The translations under genes were made by a program, and so were the position numbers. From NCBI RefSeq assembly GCF_024834055.1, contig NZ_JANUXZ010000004.1:238120-302119 (forward strand): a DNA stretch of 64,000 nucleotides. The letters run 5' to 3'. Source of the stretch: Corynebacterium sp. ES2730-CONJ (GTDB lineage: Bacteria; Actinomycetota; Actinomycetes; Mycobacteriales; Mycobacteriaceae). Positions 28,096-36,816 of the stretch are shown here, piece after piece; within the stretch, counting starts at the first letter, position 1, and each line of letters begins with the position of its first letter. The notes below the pieces were generated by a model that searched no databases, was not told where the DNA came from, and saw only the letters and a list, made by a program, of their open reading frames with translations.

Positions 28096-30441
28096 ATGAA
28101 TCAGCCCGCCGGCTCCCCTAATGATCACCCTCGTGTCGGCGCCGAACTAGCTGCCATTCTTGCCGACGTACTGGAAGCGCCGAGTGCTTGCCACACCGAA
28201 TATATACCCCCCCAGACTGCCCGCTACGGCTCGTGGCCCGACTGGGCTTACCCACCCCTTGTGGAGTATTTCTCCGAGCTTGGCATCACTCGCCCTTATG
28301 AGCATCAAATACTTGCGGCCGAGAGTATTTACCACGGTAAACACACCGTGATTGCGACGTCGACTAGCTCTGGAAAATCTCTCGGATATCTACTGCCATC
28401 TCTCAGCGTTTTGGCAGATGATAAAACGGCAACAGCCCTTTATCTCACACCCACAAAAGCCTTAGGCTCCGACCAATTACGCTCTCTTATGAAGCTTACG
28501 AGTAGCACTCCAGGCTTCGAATCGATCATTCCCGCGCCCTATGACGGTGACACTCCCATTGACGCTCGCGCGGATATTCGGGCTCGATCTCGCTTCATTT
28601 TTTCTACCCCCGATATGCTCCATAGTGGCATTCTGAGCAACCACCATAAGTGGCGTCATTTTTTGAGCAACCTTCGCTTTCTCATCATCGATGAAAGTCA
28701 CGTGTATCGCGGGATCTTTGGAGCCCATATCGCCCTAACCTTACGGCGTCTGCTGCGCATAGCGCACCACTATCAAGCGCTCCCCACCGTGGTCCTTGCT
28801 TCCGCTACCCAAGCACAACCCGAACTCAGCGCAGCGGCACTGATCGGAGCCCCCGTACAGGCGATCAGCTCCGATACCGCACCTCATGGCGCACGCACCA
28901 TACTATTATGGGAGCCAGGGATCAGCGACGAGGCAGGGAAAAATAAACGCCCTGCGCTGGGCGATTCTGCCTTGATGATGGCCACGCTTATCAAAGAGGG
29001 AGCCAGAACCTTAGGCTTCGTCCGTTCACGCGGCCAAGCTGAACGCTTAGCACTGCGAGGAAAAGAATTGCTTGCCAGCTGGGGTCGCTTTGATTTAACC
29101 GAGCGACTAAGTTCTTACCGCGCTGGCTACCTAGCTGAGGATCGTCGCGCATTAGAAGCCGCCCTCAGTAGTGGGGATCTTTTAGGTGTTGCCAGCACGA
29201 ATGCCTTGGAATTAGGTATCGATATTGGCGGGATTGATGCGGTTATTACTACTGGGTTTCCCCGAACTATCTCAAGCTTCTGGCAACAAGCTGGACGCGC
29301 AGGGCGTCGCGGGCAATCGAGCTTAGTGATCTTTGTTGCCTACGATGACCCACTCGATACCTATCTGGTTAGGCACCCCGACAAGCTCCTATCCGCCCCC
29401 GTGGAACGCACCGTTTTTGATCCCTCCAATCCCTATATCCTCAGTGATCATCTACTCTGTGCCGCTAGCGAAAAACCCCTTGATGAACACGATATTGATT
29501 ATTTCCAGGCGGGTGCAATCCTGCCGGCTCTAATCCACAAGGGTCTCTTACGCACACGCCCCTCCGGCTATTTTTTGGCTGCACAACCAGGGTCAGAAAG
29601 CCCCCATCAGAGGGTTTCCCTGCGCTCGACTGGCAGTCAGATCATGATCTTTGCAGATTCTCAGCTCTTGGGTACCGCGGGCTCAGCCCAGGCACCACGA
29701 CAACTGCACCCAGGTGCCGTTTATGTTCACCAGGGCGAATACTACGTGGTGGATTCGCTTGATCTCGAGCGTCGGCTTGCTATCGTGCACCCGGAGAATC
29801 CGGATTACTATACGGTGGCCCGCAACCACACCGATATTATGATCACCGCTGAACCCCAGCAGCTCCAGCAGTTACACCCTGGGGTTTGGTTAAGCAGTGT
29901 GGAGGTCGAGGTAGTCAATCAAGTCACGGGCTATTCCACCTATAGTTTCGATAGGCAATTGATTAGTTCCCAGTCCCTTGATCTACCCTGCCAGCGTTTA
30001 ATGACTAAAGCCTGTGCCTATACGGTAGATCCACTCGTGCTACGCGACCTGGGTATCAACAATATTCCTGGTACTCTTCACGCTGCCGAGCATGCTGCAA
30101 TCGGGATGCTCCCGCTTATTGCCACCTGCGATCGCTCTGATATTGGTGGTGTGTCTATAGCACTGCACCCAGATACCGAGTTGCCCACGGTCTTCGTCTA
30201 TGATGGAGCTCCCGGCGGGGCCGGTTTTGCCGACCAAGGCTATGAGCACTTCGCCCAGTGGATTCACGCCACCTACGAGACTGTGCGAGACTGCGCCTGT
30301 GATCAGGGCTGTCCGTCCTGTGTCCAGTCGCCCAAGTGTGGCAATGGTAATGACCCTCTCGATAAGGAGGGGGCCATGATCCTTTTGGAATTTTTAAGCC
30401 AAGTGGCTCATTCACACCCGCCCGGCGCGAGCGCGGGCTAA
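28096..30441 (+). CDS. DEAH-box helicase with C-terminal DUF1998 zinc domain
   Basis: Superfamily 2 helicase of 781 residues. Walker A is ATSTSSGKS (87-95), motif II is DESH (199-202), motif III is ASAT, motif V is STNALELGIDIGG and motif VI is QQAGRAGRRGQ. The C-terminal DUF1998 domain has a four-Cys cluster (CACDQGCPSC, then C in SPKCGNGND), as in the MrfA/Hrq1 group linked to DNA repair. It is the actinobacterial helicase known from the "helicase/secretion neighborhood", beside the Tad genes, and corresponds to Rv3649. Its last 30 nt overlap the convergent TadE-like gene. Confidence 0.94.
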   Translation: MNQPAGSPNDHPRVGAELAAILADVLEAPSACHTEYIPPQTARYGSWPDWAYPPLVEYFSELGITRPYEHQILAAESIYHGKHTVIATSTSSGKSLGYLLPSLSVLADDKTATALYLTPTKALGSDQLRSLMKLTSSTPGFESIIPAPYDGDTPIDARADIRARSRFIFSTPDMLHSGILSNHHKWRHFLSNLRFLIIDESHVYRGIFGAHIALTLRRLLRIAHHYQALPTVVLASATQAQPELSAAALIGAPVQAISSDTAPHGARTILLWEPGISDEAGKNKRPALGDSALMMATLIKEGARTLGFVRSRGQAERLALRGKELLASWGRFDLTERLSSYRAGYLAEDRRALEAALSSGDLLGVASTNALELGIDIGGIDAVITTGFPRTISSFWQQAGRAGRRGQSSLVIFVAYDDPLDTYLVRHPDKLLSAPVERTVFDPSNPYILSDHLLCAASEKPLDEHDIDYFQAGAILPALIHKGLLRTRPSGYFLAAQPGSESPHQRVSLRSTGSQIMIFADSQLLGTAGSAQAPRQLHPGAVYVHQGEYYVVDSLDLERRLAIVHPENPDYYTVARNHTDIMITAEPQQLQQLHPGVWLSSVEVEVVNQVTGYSTYSFDRQLISSQSLDLPCQRLMTKACAYTVDPLVLRDLGINNIPGTLHAAEHAAIGMLPLIATCDRSDIGGVSIALHPDTELPTVFVYDGAPGGAGFADQGYEHFAQWIHATYETVRDCACDQGCPSCVQSPKCGNGNDPLDKEGAMILLEFLSQVAHSHPPGASAG

Positions 30442-30723
30442 CTGAGTACCCATTCGGACTTGAATATAAATATCACCATCGATCTCCCGACATCCACGTG
30501 GCTCGGCCTCGTGAAGCTGGACGATCTCCACCGCGCGGGGGCACCCAGGGTGCCCGGTGGCAAGCTCATAGGCCCCTGCGACCGCCGCGAGGTCGGCAGC
30601 ATTGCGTGCCTGATGAGCCTCAACCATGATGGTGAATACGTGGGCTAAGATCCCCACGATGACAACGATCATTACGATCATTCCGGCACTCACGATGGTG
30701 GTGGAGCCTTCTTCATCATTCAT
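30412..30723 (-). CDS. TadE-like protein of the helicase/secretion neighborhood (Rv3654c type)
   Basis: 103-residue protein with an N-terminal pilin-like start: NDEEGSTTIVSAGM, then a hydrophobic helix (about 12-32). The Gly and the following Ser-Thr-Thr-Ile resemble a prepilin-peptidase site, but Val replaces the Glu normally at +5, so processing is uncertain. Two Cys residues (HPGCP, RGCRE) lie in the extracytoplasmic part. The ATG at 30723 overlaps the TadE stop by 8 nt. It is the last gene of the tad operon, and its end overlaps the helicase gene by 30 nt tail to tail. Confidence 0.82.
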   Translation of the reverse strand: MNDEEGSTTIVSAGMIVMIVVIVGILAHVFTIMVEAHQARNAADLAAVAGAYELATGHPGCPRAVEIVQLHEAEPRGCREIDGDIYIQVRMGTQLARARAGRV

Positions 30724-31048
30724 AGCTACTTCCTTCAAGGGCGAAAATAGCCTGAGCCCGCATCGTACCGAAGAGACTAGGCACTTCAGCGGTGGCCGTA
30801 GCCAGTGTGCCGGAGGTAGTGATATGCACGTGCCCTCGAGCTGGTTGATAGTCCACCCCGATCACATAGCTACGAGCGGCAGCGCCAGCGATATCAATAG
30901 CGCTGAGATAGCTAGCTGCCGATAGGATTGCCCCCACTGCCACACCCAGTACCGTCATGAGGCTAGCTATCCCTATCGCCGTTTCAATCGTGGTGGATCC
31001 GTCTTCGGCGCCGAGGACGCGTCTAAGCGGGGACTTGATTGAGCGCAT
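30716..31048 (-). CDS. TadE-family pseudopilin
   Basis: 110-residue minor pilin-like protein. AEDGSTTIETAIG has a typical pseudopilin cleavage site, Gly followed by STTIE with Glu at +5, then a hydrophobic helix. The ATG at 31048 lies inside the end of the Flp gene (26-nt overlap) without a clear ribosome site, so translation is probably coupled. Equivalent of Rv3655c. It should serve assembly of a Flp/Tad pilus or a related secretion fibre. Confidence 0.82.
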   Translation of the reverse strand: MRSIKSPLRRVLGAEDGSTTIETAIGIASLMTVLGVAVGAILSAASYLSAIDIAGAAARSYVIGVDYQPARGHVHITTSGTLATATAEVPSLFGTMRAQAIFALEGSSYE

Positions 31049-31205
31049 TGCCGATAATGGACTCGATACCCTCAGCAACGGCGCCAGAACTCGCCACCAT
31101 ATAGAGAGCGCCAGCTAAGGCAGCCGCGGCGAGAGCGCCCATGGCATATTCGATCGTAGTCATACCTTCGTCATCGGATAGCTGGAGAAAGAAGTTGGAA
31201 GACAT
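31023..31205 (-). CDS. Flp-type pilin (DUF4244 family)
   Basis: 60-residue major pilin candidate. DDEGMTTIEYAMG gives a prepilin cleavage site after Gly with Glu at +5 and the Tyr next to it that is typical of Flp pilins. A 20-residue hydrophobic helix and a short tail follow. The start is the ATG at 31205, with AAAAGGACC upstream; a longer in-frame extension to 31400 overlaps the TadC gene and is not real. It is 23 bp downstream of the TadC-like gene. Equivalent of Rv3656c. Confidence 0.88.
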   Translation of the reverse strand: MSSNFFLQLSDDEGMTTIEYAMGALAAAALAGALYMVASSGAVAEGIESIIGNALNQVPA

Positions 31206-31228
31206 AAGGATTGGTCCTTTTCTTGTGT

Positions 31229-31798
31229 TTAGAAGGGGAGGATGGTTTGTCCCAGACTCAGTACTAGGGGCACGAGGCCTAGCAGTATAAAGGCTGGGAG
31301 GAAACATAGGGACAAGGGCACGGCAATGGCCACTCCAGCTCGCTGAGCCCGCGCCTCTGCGCGATTGTCTATCTCGGCTGTGAGTCTGGCGCTGAGGCAC
31401 TCTAGCTCAGGAGCTAGGCTGGCACCCGAATGCGCTGAATTTTTCAATGCGGAACCGATGTCGTCGAGTTCAGCCCACGCCCGCTCGGGGGCGACACCCA
31501 GATCGAGAAGATCTGCCGCACGCAGCCATTGCAAAGATCCACCGCTAGCACCTAAGGCCCTGGCAGCGGAACTGTGACTCAAGCCGGTACGAATTAGTGC
31601 TGCAAATAATTCCACATCTTGAGCCTGTGCACGCGCGTGCATATGCGTGCGACGATTTCCACGGCGGAAATATTTAGGCCCATCTCTAGGGTTGACGCCA
31701 CTCATACCATTACTACCAAGGCGCGTTATGGACACAGGGTAGGGGTGGATGGCAAGTCCAATAAGTGCCAGGACTAATGCCAAAAGGATCCAACTCAT
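31229..31798 (-). CDS. tadC: TadC-like type II secretion F-domain membrane protein
   Basis: 189-residue inner-membrane platform protein. It has a first hydrophobic helix, a cytosolic helical region (about 55-150, with GLSHSSAARALG and the DIGSALKNSAHSGASLAPEL part typical of T2SSF domains) and a hydrophobic C-terminal hairpin. Shorter than classical TadC, as usual in actinobacteria. The ATG overlaps the TadB stop by 4 nt. Equivalent of Rv3657c. Confidence 0.82.
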   Translation of the reverse strand: MSWILLALVLALIGLAIHPYPVSITRLGSNGMSGVNPRDGPKYFRRGNRRTHMHARAQAQDVELFAALIRTGLSHSSAARALGASGGSLQWLRAADLLDLGVAPERAWAELDDIGSALKNSAHSGASLAPELECLSARLTAEIDNRAEARAQRAGVAIAVPLSLCFLPAFILLGLVPLVLSLGQTILPF

Positions 31799-32586
31799 TC
31801 TGCACCTCCTGTCATAATGCGATGAGTGAAGAAAATTCCCAGAGCTTGTGCAGTAATGCCAAGGAAAAAGACGAGCTGTCCTAAGCTATTGCTCACGTAA
31901 AAGGCGAGAGTATTAATGCCCATGGCACCACCCATGGCCACTCCAATGACGGGCAGGAAAGCGAGCATCCACCCAGAAAGTACGGGTCCTTGCATTGCGG
32001 CGTGGGCTCGCTCTGCGGATTGGTGCCTATCCTCGAGCATCTTTCGGATACGCGCGGTTATCTCGGTCAGTGCGATACCGTGGTGCAGCGATAAGGTCCA
32101 CGCGGTGGCGAGAGTGATCAGAGCTGGATTCTGCGAGTCGGCTAACTCTTTGATCCCCTGATTAATATCCATGGCAGCTCTGGATGCTGCTAGTTCCAAG
32201 GTCGTACGGAGCTGCTCGTCGCTAGGCTCCGCGGCACCCGCTGCCAGTGCTGCCGCTGGAGTAGCGCCTGCGGATAATTCCGCGGCGATAGTGCCCAGGA
32301 CGTGGATAGTGGATTGTTCTGTCTGTTTGCGCAGAAATCTTAGGCGATAATCGTGGATTACCCATCCGAGGCTGAGGCTTATGATGACTAGAGCCGCCAT
32401 GACTAGAAAATATCCTCGCGCGATGCTCATAGCCGCGCCCACTCCCCCGACAACAGCGAAGCATTTTGGGTGTATCAAAAAAGAAGTGTAGGAGCCCTGA
32501 GACGAGGCGATGCGCTCGATAGGTCGCATGAGGGGAAGAGAAAAGGCAATGAGTATTAGCCCTAGAGAGCTCACAGTGGTAGTCAT
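31795..32586 (-). CDS. tadB: TadB-like type II secretion F-domain membrane protein
   Basis: Inner-membrane platform protein of 263 residues, with two N-terminal hydrophobic regions, a cytosolic F-domain (GTIAAELSAGATPAAALAAG, then HHGIALTEITARIRKMLEDR) and two C-terminal helices. I place the start at the ATG at 32586 (MTTTVSSLG), which overlaps the TadA stop in ATGA; the longer frame to 32730 reads through tadA. With TadC and TadA it should form the motor of the pilus. Equivalent of Rv3658c. Confidence 0.84.
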   Translation of the reverse strand: MTTTVSSLGLILIAFSLPLMRPIERIASSQGSYTSFLIHPKCFAVVGGVGAAMSIARGYFLVMAALVIISLSLGWVIHDYRLRFLRKQTEQSTIHVLGTIAAELSAGATPAAALAAGAAEPSDEQLRTTLELAASRAAMDINQGIKELADSQNPALITLATAWTLSLHHGIALTEITARIRKMLEDRHQSAERAHAAMQGPVLSGWMLAFLPVIGVAMGGAMGINTLAFYVSNSLGQLVFFLGITAQALGIFFTHRIMTGGAE

Positions 32587-33734
32587 CGCGGTTGCCACCC
32601 CGCTACACTCATAAGCTCTTCGGGAATCATGGCTCTCCTGTGGTCCCATAAAATATCTACCTGCGGCGGATGGGAATGAATCTGAGCAATCTGCGAGAGG
32701 ATACGAAGACGGCCTTGGCGCGCAGTACACAAGATAACTGGTTGGGCGGCGGCGAGCTGGGAGTGCAATGCGCTGGTGTCAAGGCCACCCATTGCAGCTA
32801 ACGCCTCCAGGCGAGCCGGCACTTCCTGGCTGGTATTGGCATGTAGGGTGCCGGCTGATCCCTCGTGCCCGGTATTTAGAGCGCTGAGCAAGTCGATTAC
32901 TTCCTTGCCCCTAATTTCCCCGATCACTATACGATCGGGGCGCATTCTTAGAGCTTGTTGCAAGAGAGTGCACATACCAATTTCACCCCTGCCCTCGGTA
33001 TTCTTCGCACGGGTGATGAGATGAACGGTATGAGGGTGGCGGGGTTTTAGCTCTGCAGTATCCTCGATGCAGATGATGCGTTCAGCCTGAGGAACCTGCT
33101 CTAAAAGGGCACCCAGGAGAGTAGTTTTGCCACTGCCCGTGCCACCAACGACAAGGAAGGACCGTCGGGCCACGATTAGGGCGTCGAAGACGCGGCGCAT
33201 TTGAGGTGGGAAACTGCCGCTTTCTTCTAGGTGTCTGAGATTTGCGGTGGCACTGTTTAAAACCCGGATGGAGATGAGTGGACTTGTTTCCGCGGGTGGG
33301 GACAAAATGGCGTGGATACGCACATGAGTTCCATCCTCTCGGGCGATTTTTCCGTCCCCATAACTTTGGGCTCCGTCAAGGCGGCGACCGGCGACATGGA
33401 GAAGGCGGGTGGCAAGCCGACGTATATCGTCGTGGGTTGAAAAACTCACCGTGGCTTTTTCAAATCCAGCCCCGCGATCGAACCACACCTGATCGAGATC
33501 ATTAACCACGATATCGGTGATCCCCCTCAGTGCGAGGAGAGGTTCGAGCACCCCCAGTCCCACGGTATCGTAACGCAGTTGGCGCATAATGGTGAGAACA
33601 TCCACATCACTCACAACCCCCGAGGACTCTGCTCGGATGAGAGTAGCGATCTCCTGGGGAGTCAATCCTTGAGGGTGCTGGGCTATCTGGCGTTGGATAG
33701 TGGGGATGAGATCAGCGGCGACGTTGGAATTCAT
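32583..33734 (-). CDS. tadA: TadA/CpaF-family secretion ATPase
   Basis: Hexameric ATPase of 383 residues that powers Flp pilus assembly. Walker A is GGTGSGKT (197-204), the Asp box and Walker B are in IICIEDTAEL and RIVIGEIRG, and the His box contains GHEGSAGTLHANT. Its N-terminal domain is that of the actinobacterial helicase/secretion ATPase subfamily. Both ends overlap neighbours by 4 nt (ssd upstream, tadB downstream), a tight operon. Equivalent of Rv3659c. Confidence 0.93.
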   Translation of the reverse strand: MNSNVAADLIPTIQRQIAQHPQGLTPQEIATLIRAESSGVVSDVDVLTIMRQLRYDTVGLGVLEPLLALRGITDIVVNDLDQVWFDRGAGFEKATVSFSTHDDIRRLATRLLHVAGRRLDGAQSYGDGKIAREDGTHVRIHAILSPPAETSPLISIRVLNSATANLRHLEESGSFPPQMRRVFDALIVARRSFLVVGGTGSGKTTLLGALLEQVPQAERIICIEDTAELKPRHPHTVHLITRAKNTEGRGEIGMCTLLQQALRMRPDRIVIGEIRGKEVIDLLSALNTGHEGSAGTLHANTSQEVPARLEALAAMGGLDTSALHSQLAAAQPVILCTARQGRLRILSQIAQIHSHPPQVDILWDHRRAMIPEELMSVAGWQPR

Positions 33735-34783
33735 AGGTCGTCCCCCTGGGCTATCCGCATGGCTGCACGTCGGATCCCCCGCGGCAATTTCTGAAATGTT
33801 CCAGCGAAACCGGAGGTTTCCTGGCGTTTATTCATGCCAGGGTCCATGGGTACCTCTGCACTAAATGCCGGTTGAATCAGACGCTCCATTTCTTTTCGCG
33901 TCAGAGCTGACCACCCGCGGTGATTGATCACAGGGTGCGCCCGCACCGGAAAATTTCTTAACTCTTTGAGCAATTCACAGGCAGCAGCGAGCACGCGTAC
34001 CTGTGGAGTCATGACTACAACGCAGTGGTCACTGCGCTCAAGTACTGCGTCAAAATAGGGGGCAGACCATGGGGTATCTATGACAATGGAATAATTGCTA
34101 CGGACAATGTCAAGGACATTATTAAGCTGATTTTCTTTCTGTTGTGACCGCCCGACTCCACGTTGAGTGCTGATCACTCCCAGGCCTGATTCTGTATGAG
34201 GTAATGCTTGGTAGAGAGTAGGAGCTGGAGTGCTGCCATCGTCGAGGTTGATATCGGGCCATCGAATCCCGGCAGTATCTTCGAGCCCTAGAACGAGATC
34301 GAGTCCAGCCGAGAAGGGGTCGGCGTCGACAAGTAGCGCAGGATCATGATCGTGGAGGGCAAGCGCGAGAGCTGCAGCCACACTACTGGTGCCCACACCC
34401 CCAGCGGCCCCCGTAACGGCCCAGATGGGGTGAAATTTGGAGCGTGATTCTGCACTGCGAATATGCCCGAGATAGGTGAGAAGTTCTTGGGCTTGCGCTG
34501 GCAAAACATAGGCATCACGGATGGGGGTGCGGGCGACGAACTTCCAGTCTATATGCGCAATATCGGCACAGACTAGGTAAATCGGAACGGTGGGAGCTAC
34601 CTGAATCACGTGCGCGGCGATGGTGGGATCGACAAGGATGCAGTGCGCCTTTTTAGCCCAGCGTATAATCGAACGCGGGTCGGTGGTATCGATAGTTTTT
34701 AATCCGGTTGCAGCTGCGACGGCGATAGCTTCAGGATGCACGACGGGATCCGCGACGGCTACGAGGATGGACGTGGAGTTCAT
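33731..34783 (-). CDS. ssd: CpaE-like / septum site-determining protein (Ssd)
   Basis: P-loop ATPase-like protein of 350 residues in the MinD/CpaE group. An N-terminal receiver-like region precedes the nucleotide fold, with AVTGAAGGVGTSS in the P-loop, LLVDADPFSAGLDL and IVIDTPWSAP. The P-loop lacks the usual Lys after Gly, as I recall for actinobacterial Ssd proteins. In this operon it probably localises the Tad machine; M. tuberculosis Ssd (Rv3660c) has been linked to septum regulation. First gene of the tad operon. The 6C RNA starts about 210 bp upstream on the same strand. Confidence 0.86.
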   Translation of the reverse strand: MNSTSILVAVADPVVHPEAIAVAAATGLKTIDTTDPRSIIRWAKKAHCILVDPTIAAHVIQVAPTVPIYLVCADIAHIDWKFVARTPIRDAYVLPAQAQELLTYLGHIRSAESRSKFHPIWAVTGAAGGVGTSSVAAALALALHDHDPALLVDADPFSAGLDLVLGLEDTAGIRWPDINLDDGSTPAPTLYQALPHTESGLGVISTQRGVGRSQQKENQLNNVLDIVRSNYSIVIDTPWSAPYFDAVLERSDHCVVVMTPQVRVLAAACELLKELRNFPVRAHPVINHRGWSALTRKEMERLIQPAFSAEVPMDPGMNKRQETSGFAGTFQKLPRGIRRAAMRIAQGDDL

Positions 34784-34879
34784 ATCCTCAGTGTGGGCGT
34801 GTTATGCAGCGGGCTCAACGGGTACGACGTCAGGCGAAGTAAATCTGTGGATAACGGATAATCAGCTGTCCGTAGAGTA

Positions 34880-34995
34880 TAAAGCGGCAGCTCGCGCAAG
34901 GGGGGGGGGTAATGAGCGCGAGCTGCCTACCCGGCCATTAAAGGGGGGTTCGCTGGCCGGGGTGTGCCGGCCGCACTGTATATCGGGGCCTGGCT
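34880..34995 (-). ncRNA. 6C small RNA (two hairpins with C-run loops)
   Basis: On the minus strand two stem-loops follow each other. The first has CCGGCCA / TGGCCGG (34960-34954 and 34937-34931) with CCCCCC in its loop. The second has an 11-bp perfect stem GCAGCTCGCGC / GCGCGAGCTGC (34926-34916 and 34897-34887) with ten C in its loop, then CGCTTTAT, suited to termination. This architecture defines the actinobacterial 6C RNA. The place, between ssd and a HAD gene, is the same as M. tuberculosis B11 near Rv3660c. A promoter fits upstream (35030-35002). The exact ends are estimated. The rest of 34784-35112 contains no gene. Confidence 0.85.
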
Positions 34996-35001
34996 ATTGC
35001 T

Positions 35002-35030
35002 ATTATGACATATAATCCCAGTCCTGCCAA
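35002..35030 (-). promoter_or_regulatory. Promoter of the 6C RNA
   Basis: -35 TTGGCA (35030-35025), a 17-bp spacer and -10 CATAAT (35007-35002) on the minus strand, with the TSS expected near 34995. Confidence 0.65.
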
Positions 35031-35112
35031 TACTTAAGTGCCCAGCTTATTGCGCCCTTTGGCAGGTAGAATTGAGGGGTGAGATTGGCGTCCAAGCTAC
35101 AGTTAAGAAATC

Positions 35113-35955
35113 ATGAGAGTTCCCGATTCGTCCCCCAGTGCGGCAATCCCCAATGCCTTGGAGCAGGATGCGATGCACACCACCATAGGGGCTTTCTTCG
35201 ATCTCGATAAAACCATCATCGCCACCTCTTCGGCCCACGCTTATGGTAAGGAATTTCTCTCCTCAGGTTTAATTTCGGTGCCGAAGGCGGCGCGCCTTTC
35301 TCTCCAAAAAGTACTTTATTTATGGGATGGTCTCTCCCGCGACCAACTACACCGCACTCGCAACCAGCTAGCCTCCATGATTAGCGGCTGGGAGGTGGGC
35401 GAGGTCGAGCGCATTGTTGAGGAGTCTTTTCATACGGTCTTGTGCCCCACGATCTATGCCGAGGCACGGGAGCTCATTCGATGGCACCGCAATCAGGGTC
35501 ACCGTGTTGTCATCATTTCGGCAAGTGCGGATATCCTGGTGCGACCAATTGCCCACGAACTGGGAATCGACGATATTATTGCCACTCAATTAGCTCAAGA
35601 GAACGGGTGTTTTACCGGTGAGATTCTCTTTTTCTGTCAAGGCGAAGCCAAAGCCGACGCTCTTCACAGATGTGCTGAGCAATTCAGGCTGGATCTTTCT
35701 CAGTCCTTCGCATATTCAGATTCCTTCACCGATGTACCCATGTTGGAAAAAGTGGCTCATCCTGTAGCTGTCAACCCTGATAGGGCTTTACTAGCCACGG
35801 CACGTGATCGAGGGTGGACAATCCAGTATTTCCATCACCCCATCCCTTTAATCCCTCGCCCTTCCTTTAAGGAGCTTACGGTAGGGACCGGAGTGATTGC
35901 CGGGCTTGCGGCGGCTACTATAGGCGTGCGCTGGTGGTTAGGCAGACACAATTAG
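35113..35955 (+). CDS. HAD-IB family hydrolase (SerB-like, Rv3661 type)
   Basis: 280-residue phosphatase-like protein with a C-terminal hydrophobic segment (about 252-275). Motif I is FFDLDKTII, motif II is IISASAD, motif III Lys is in GEAKADALH and motif IV is AYSDSFTDVPMLE. It belongs to the SerB-like HAD-IB group, in which some actinobacterial members are annotated as inhibitors of morphological differentiation. The start at 35113 is the first ATG; a second at 35173 (MHTTIGAFFDLDKT) is also possible. Its stop overlaps the convergent next gene by 4 nt. Substrate unknown. Confidence 0.87.
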   Translation: MRVPDSSPSAAIPNALEQDAMHTTIGAFFDLDKTIIATSSAHAYGKEFLSSGLISVPKAARLSLQKVLYLWDGLSRDQLHRTRNQLASMISGWEVGEVERIVEESFHTVLCPTIYAEARELIRWHRNQGHRVVIISASADILVRPIAHELGIDDIIATQLAQENGCFTGEILFFCQGEAKADALHRCAEQFRLDLSQSFAYSDSFTDVPMLEKVAHPVAVNPDRALLATARDRGWTIQYFHHPIPLIPRPSFKELTVGTGVIAGLAAATIGVRWWLGRHN

Positions 35956-36590
35956 CCCTCGGCTACCATCCGAGCGATACCTTCTGCCTCAGCGGCCCCG
36001 GCCAGGCACGCCTGAAAATAAAATTCTGGCCACTGTGAACTATGCGCTGATATCAGATCGTGATACTCCCGCTTATGCCGGGAAAAATACACCTCAGGTA
36101 CCCCTAGTCCAATGGGATCGAAGCCAGTCACCATGGCCGCGAGACGCGCGGCGATCGCCGCTATGAGATCGCTGCGTGCTCCGAAAAGCTGCGGGGCTGC
36201 GATCGCAAGAAAAGTGTGAGCCGGTACCAGTCCCATATGTGCGTGAGGATCGCGCAGCGCGCGCAGATGGGAAAGGGCTGGACCTGGCGCTCCGACGGGG
36301 CGACCACTGCCGCCCACAAGCGTATCAAGCCGCGCGAGAACCTGAGCCGGAGCCCTCTTGAAGAGGGCTGCCGTTTGTTCGCGTTGCTTTGGCCCCAGCA
36401 TGCTAAAAGCACTCAATGCTTCCTCTATAGTGCACGCGTCGGAGCGAAGCTGATACATGAGCTTAGCGCCTCGAACTGCGGATTCGCTGGTGGTGACGTT
36501 ATTTTGGCGAAGATTAACCGGCCTGCGGTACACCCGCCGTAGTGCTTCTAGGGCTTGAGTGTAGGTGGGAAAATCTGCGACGGCGTCCAT
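35952..36590 (-). CDS. Conserved actinobacterial protein of unknown function (Rv3662c position)
   Basis: 212-residue soluble protein, rich in Ala, Arg and Leu, with no signal peptide or membrane segment. I recognise no catalytic motif; VYFSRHKREYHDLI and PGPALSHLRALRDPHAHMG stand out as possibly conserved parts. In position it corresponds to Rv3662c, next to the HAD-IB gene. Related genes in corynebacteria are sometimes labelled oxidoreductase, but no nucleotide-binding motif is visible here, so I do not adopt that name. The 4-nt tail overlap with the HAD gene is noted. Confidence 0.7.
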   Translation of the reverse strand: MDAVADFPTYTQALEALRRVYRRPVNLRQNNVTTSESAVRGAKLMYQLRSDACTIEEALSAFSMLGPKQREQTAALFKRAPAQVLARLDTLVGGSGRPVGAPGPALSHLRALRDPHAHMGLVPAHTFLAIAAPQLFGARSDLIAAIAARLAAMVTGFDPIGLGVPEVYFSRHKREYHDLISAHSSQWPEFYFQACLAGAAEAEGIARMVAEG

Positions 36591-36816
36591 GAGGGTTATC
36601 AGTGTAGTCGGGGGTTGACCGAGCTTGAAAAAAATCTGACTCTACTCAGAAAAGTCCCGCTTATTCGGGGGGTTTCTTTCACACAGGTAGTCAAACTGTT
36701 AGGATTATGGGAAAGGTCAGCGTATTGCTTCATCCCAGTTTGGTCTGCACCGGAATGCCTGTCATTCCAGCGCTGTCTTAAATAAATGTGAAAGAGAAGA
36801 AAGAGGATAGGCACAC

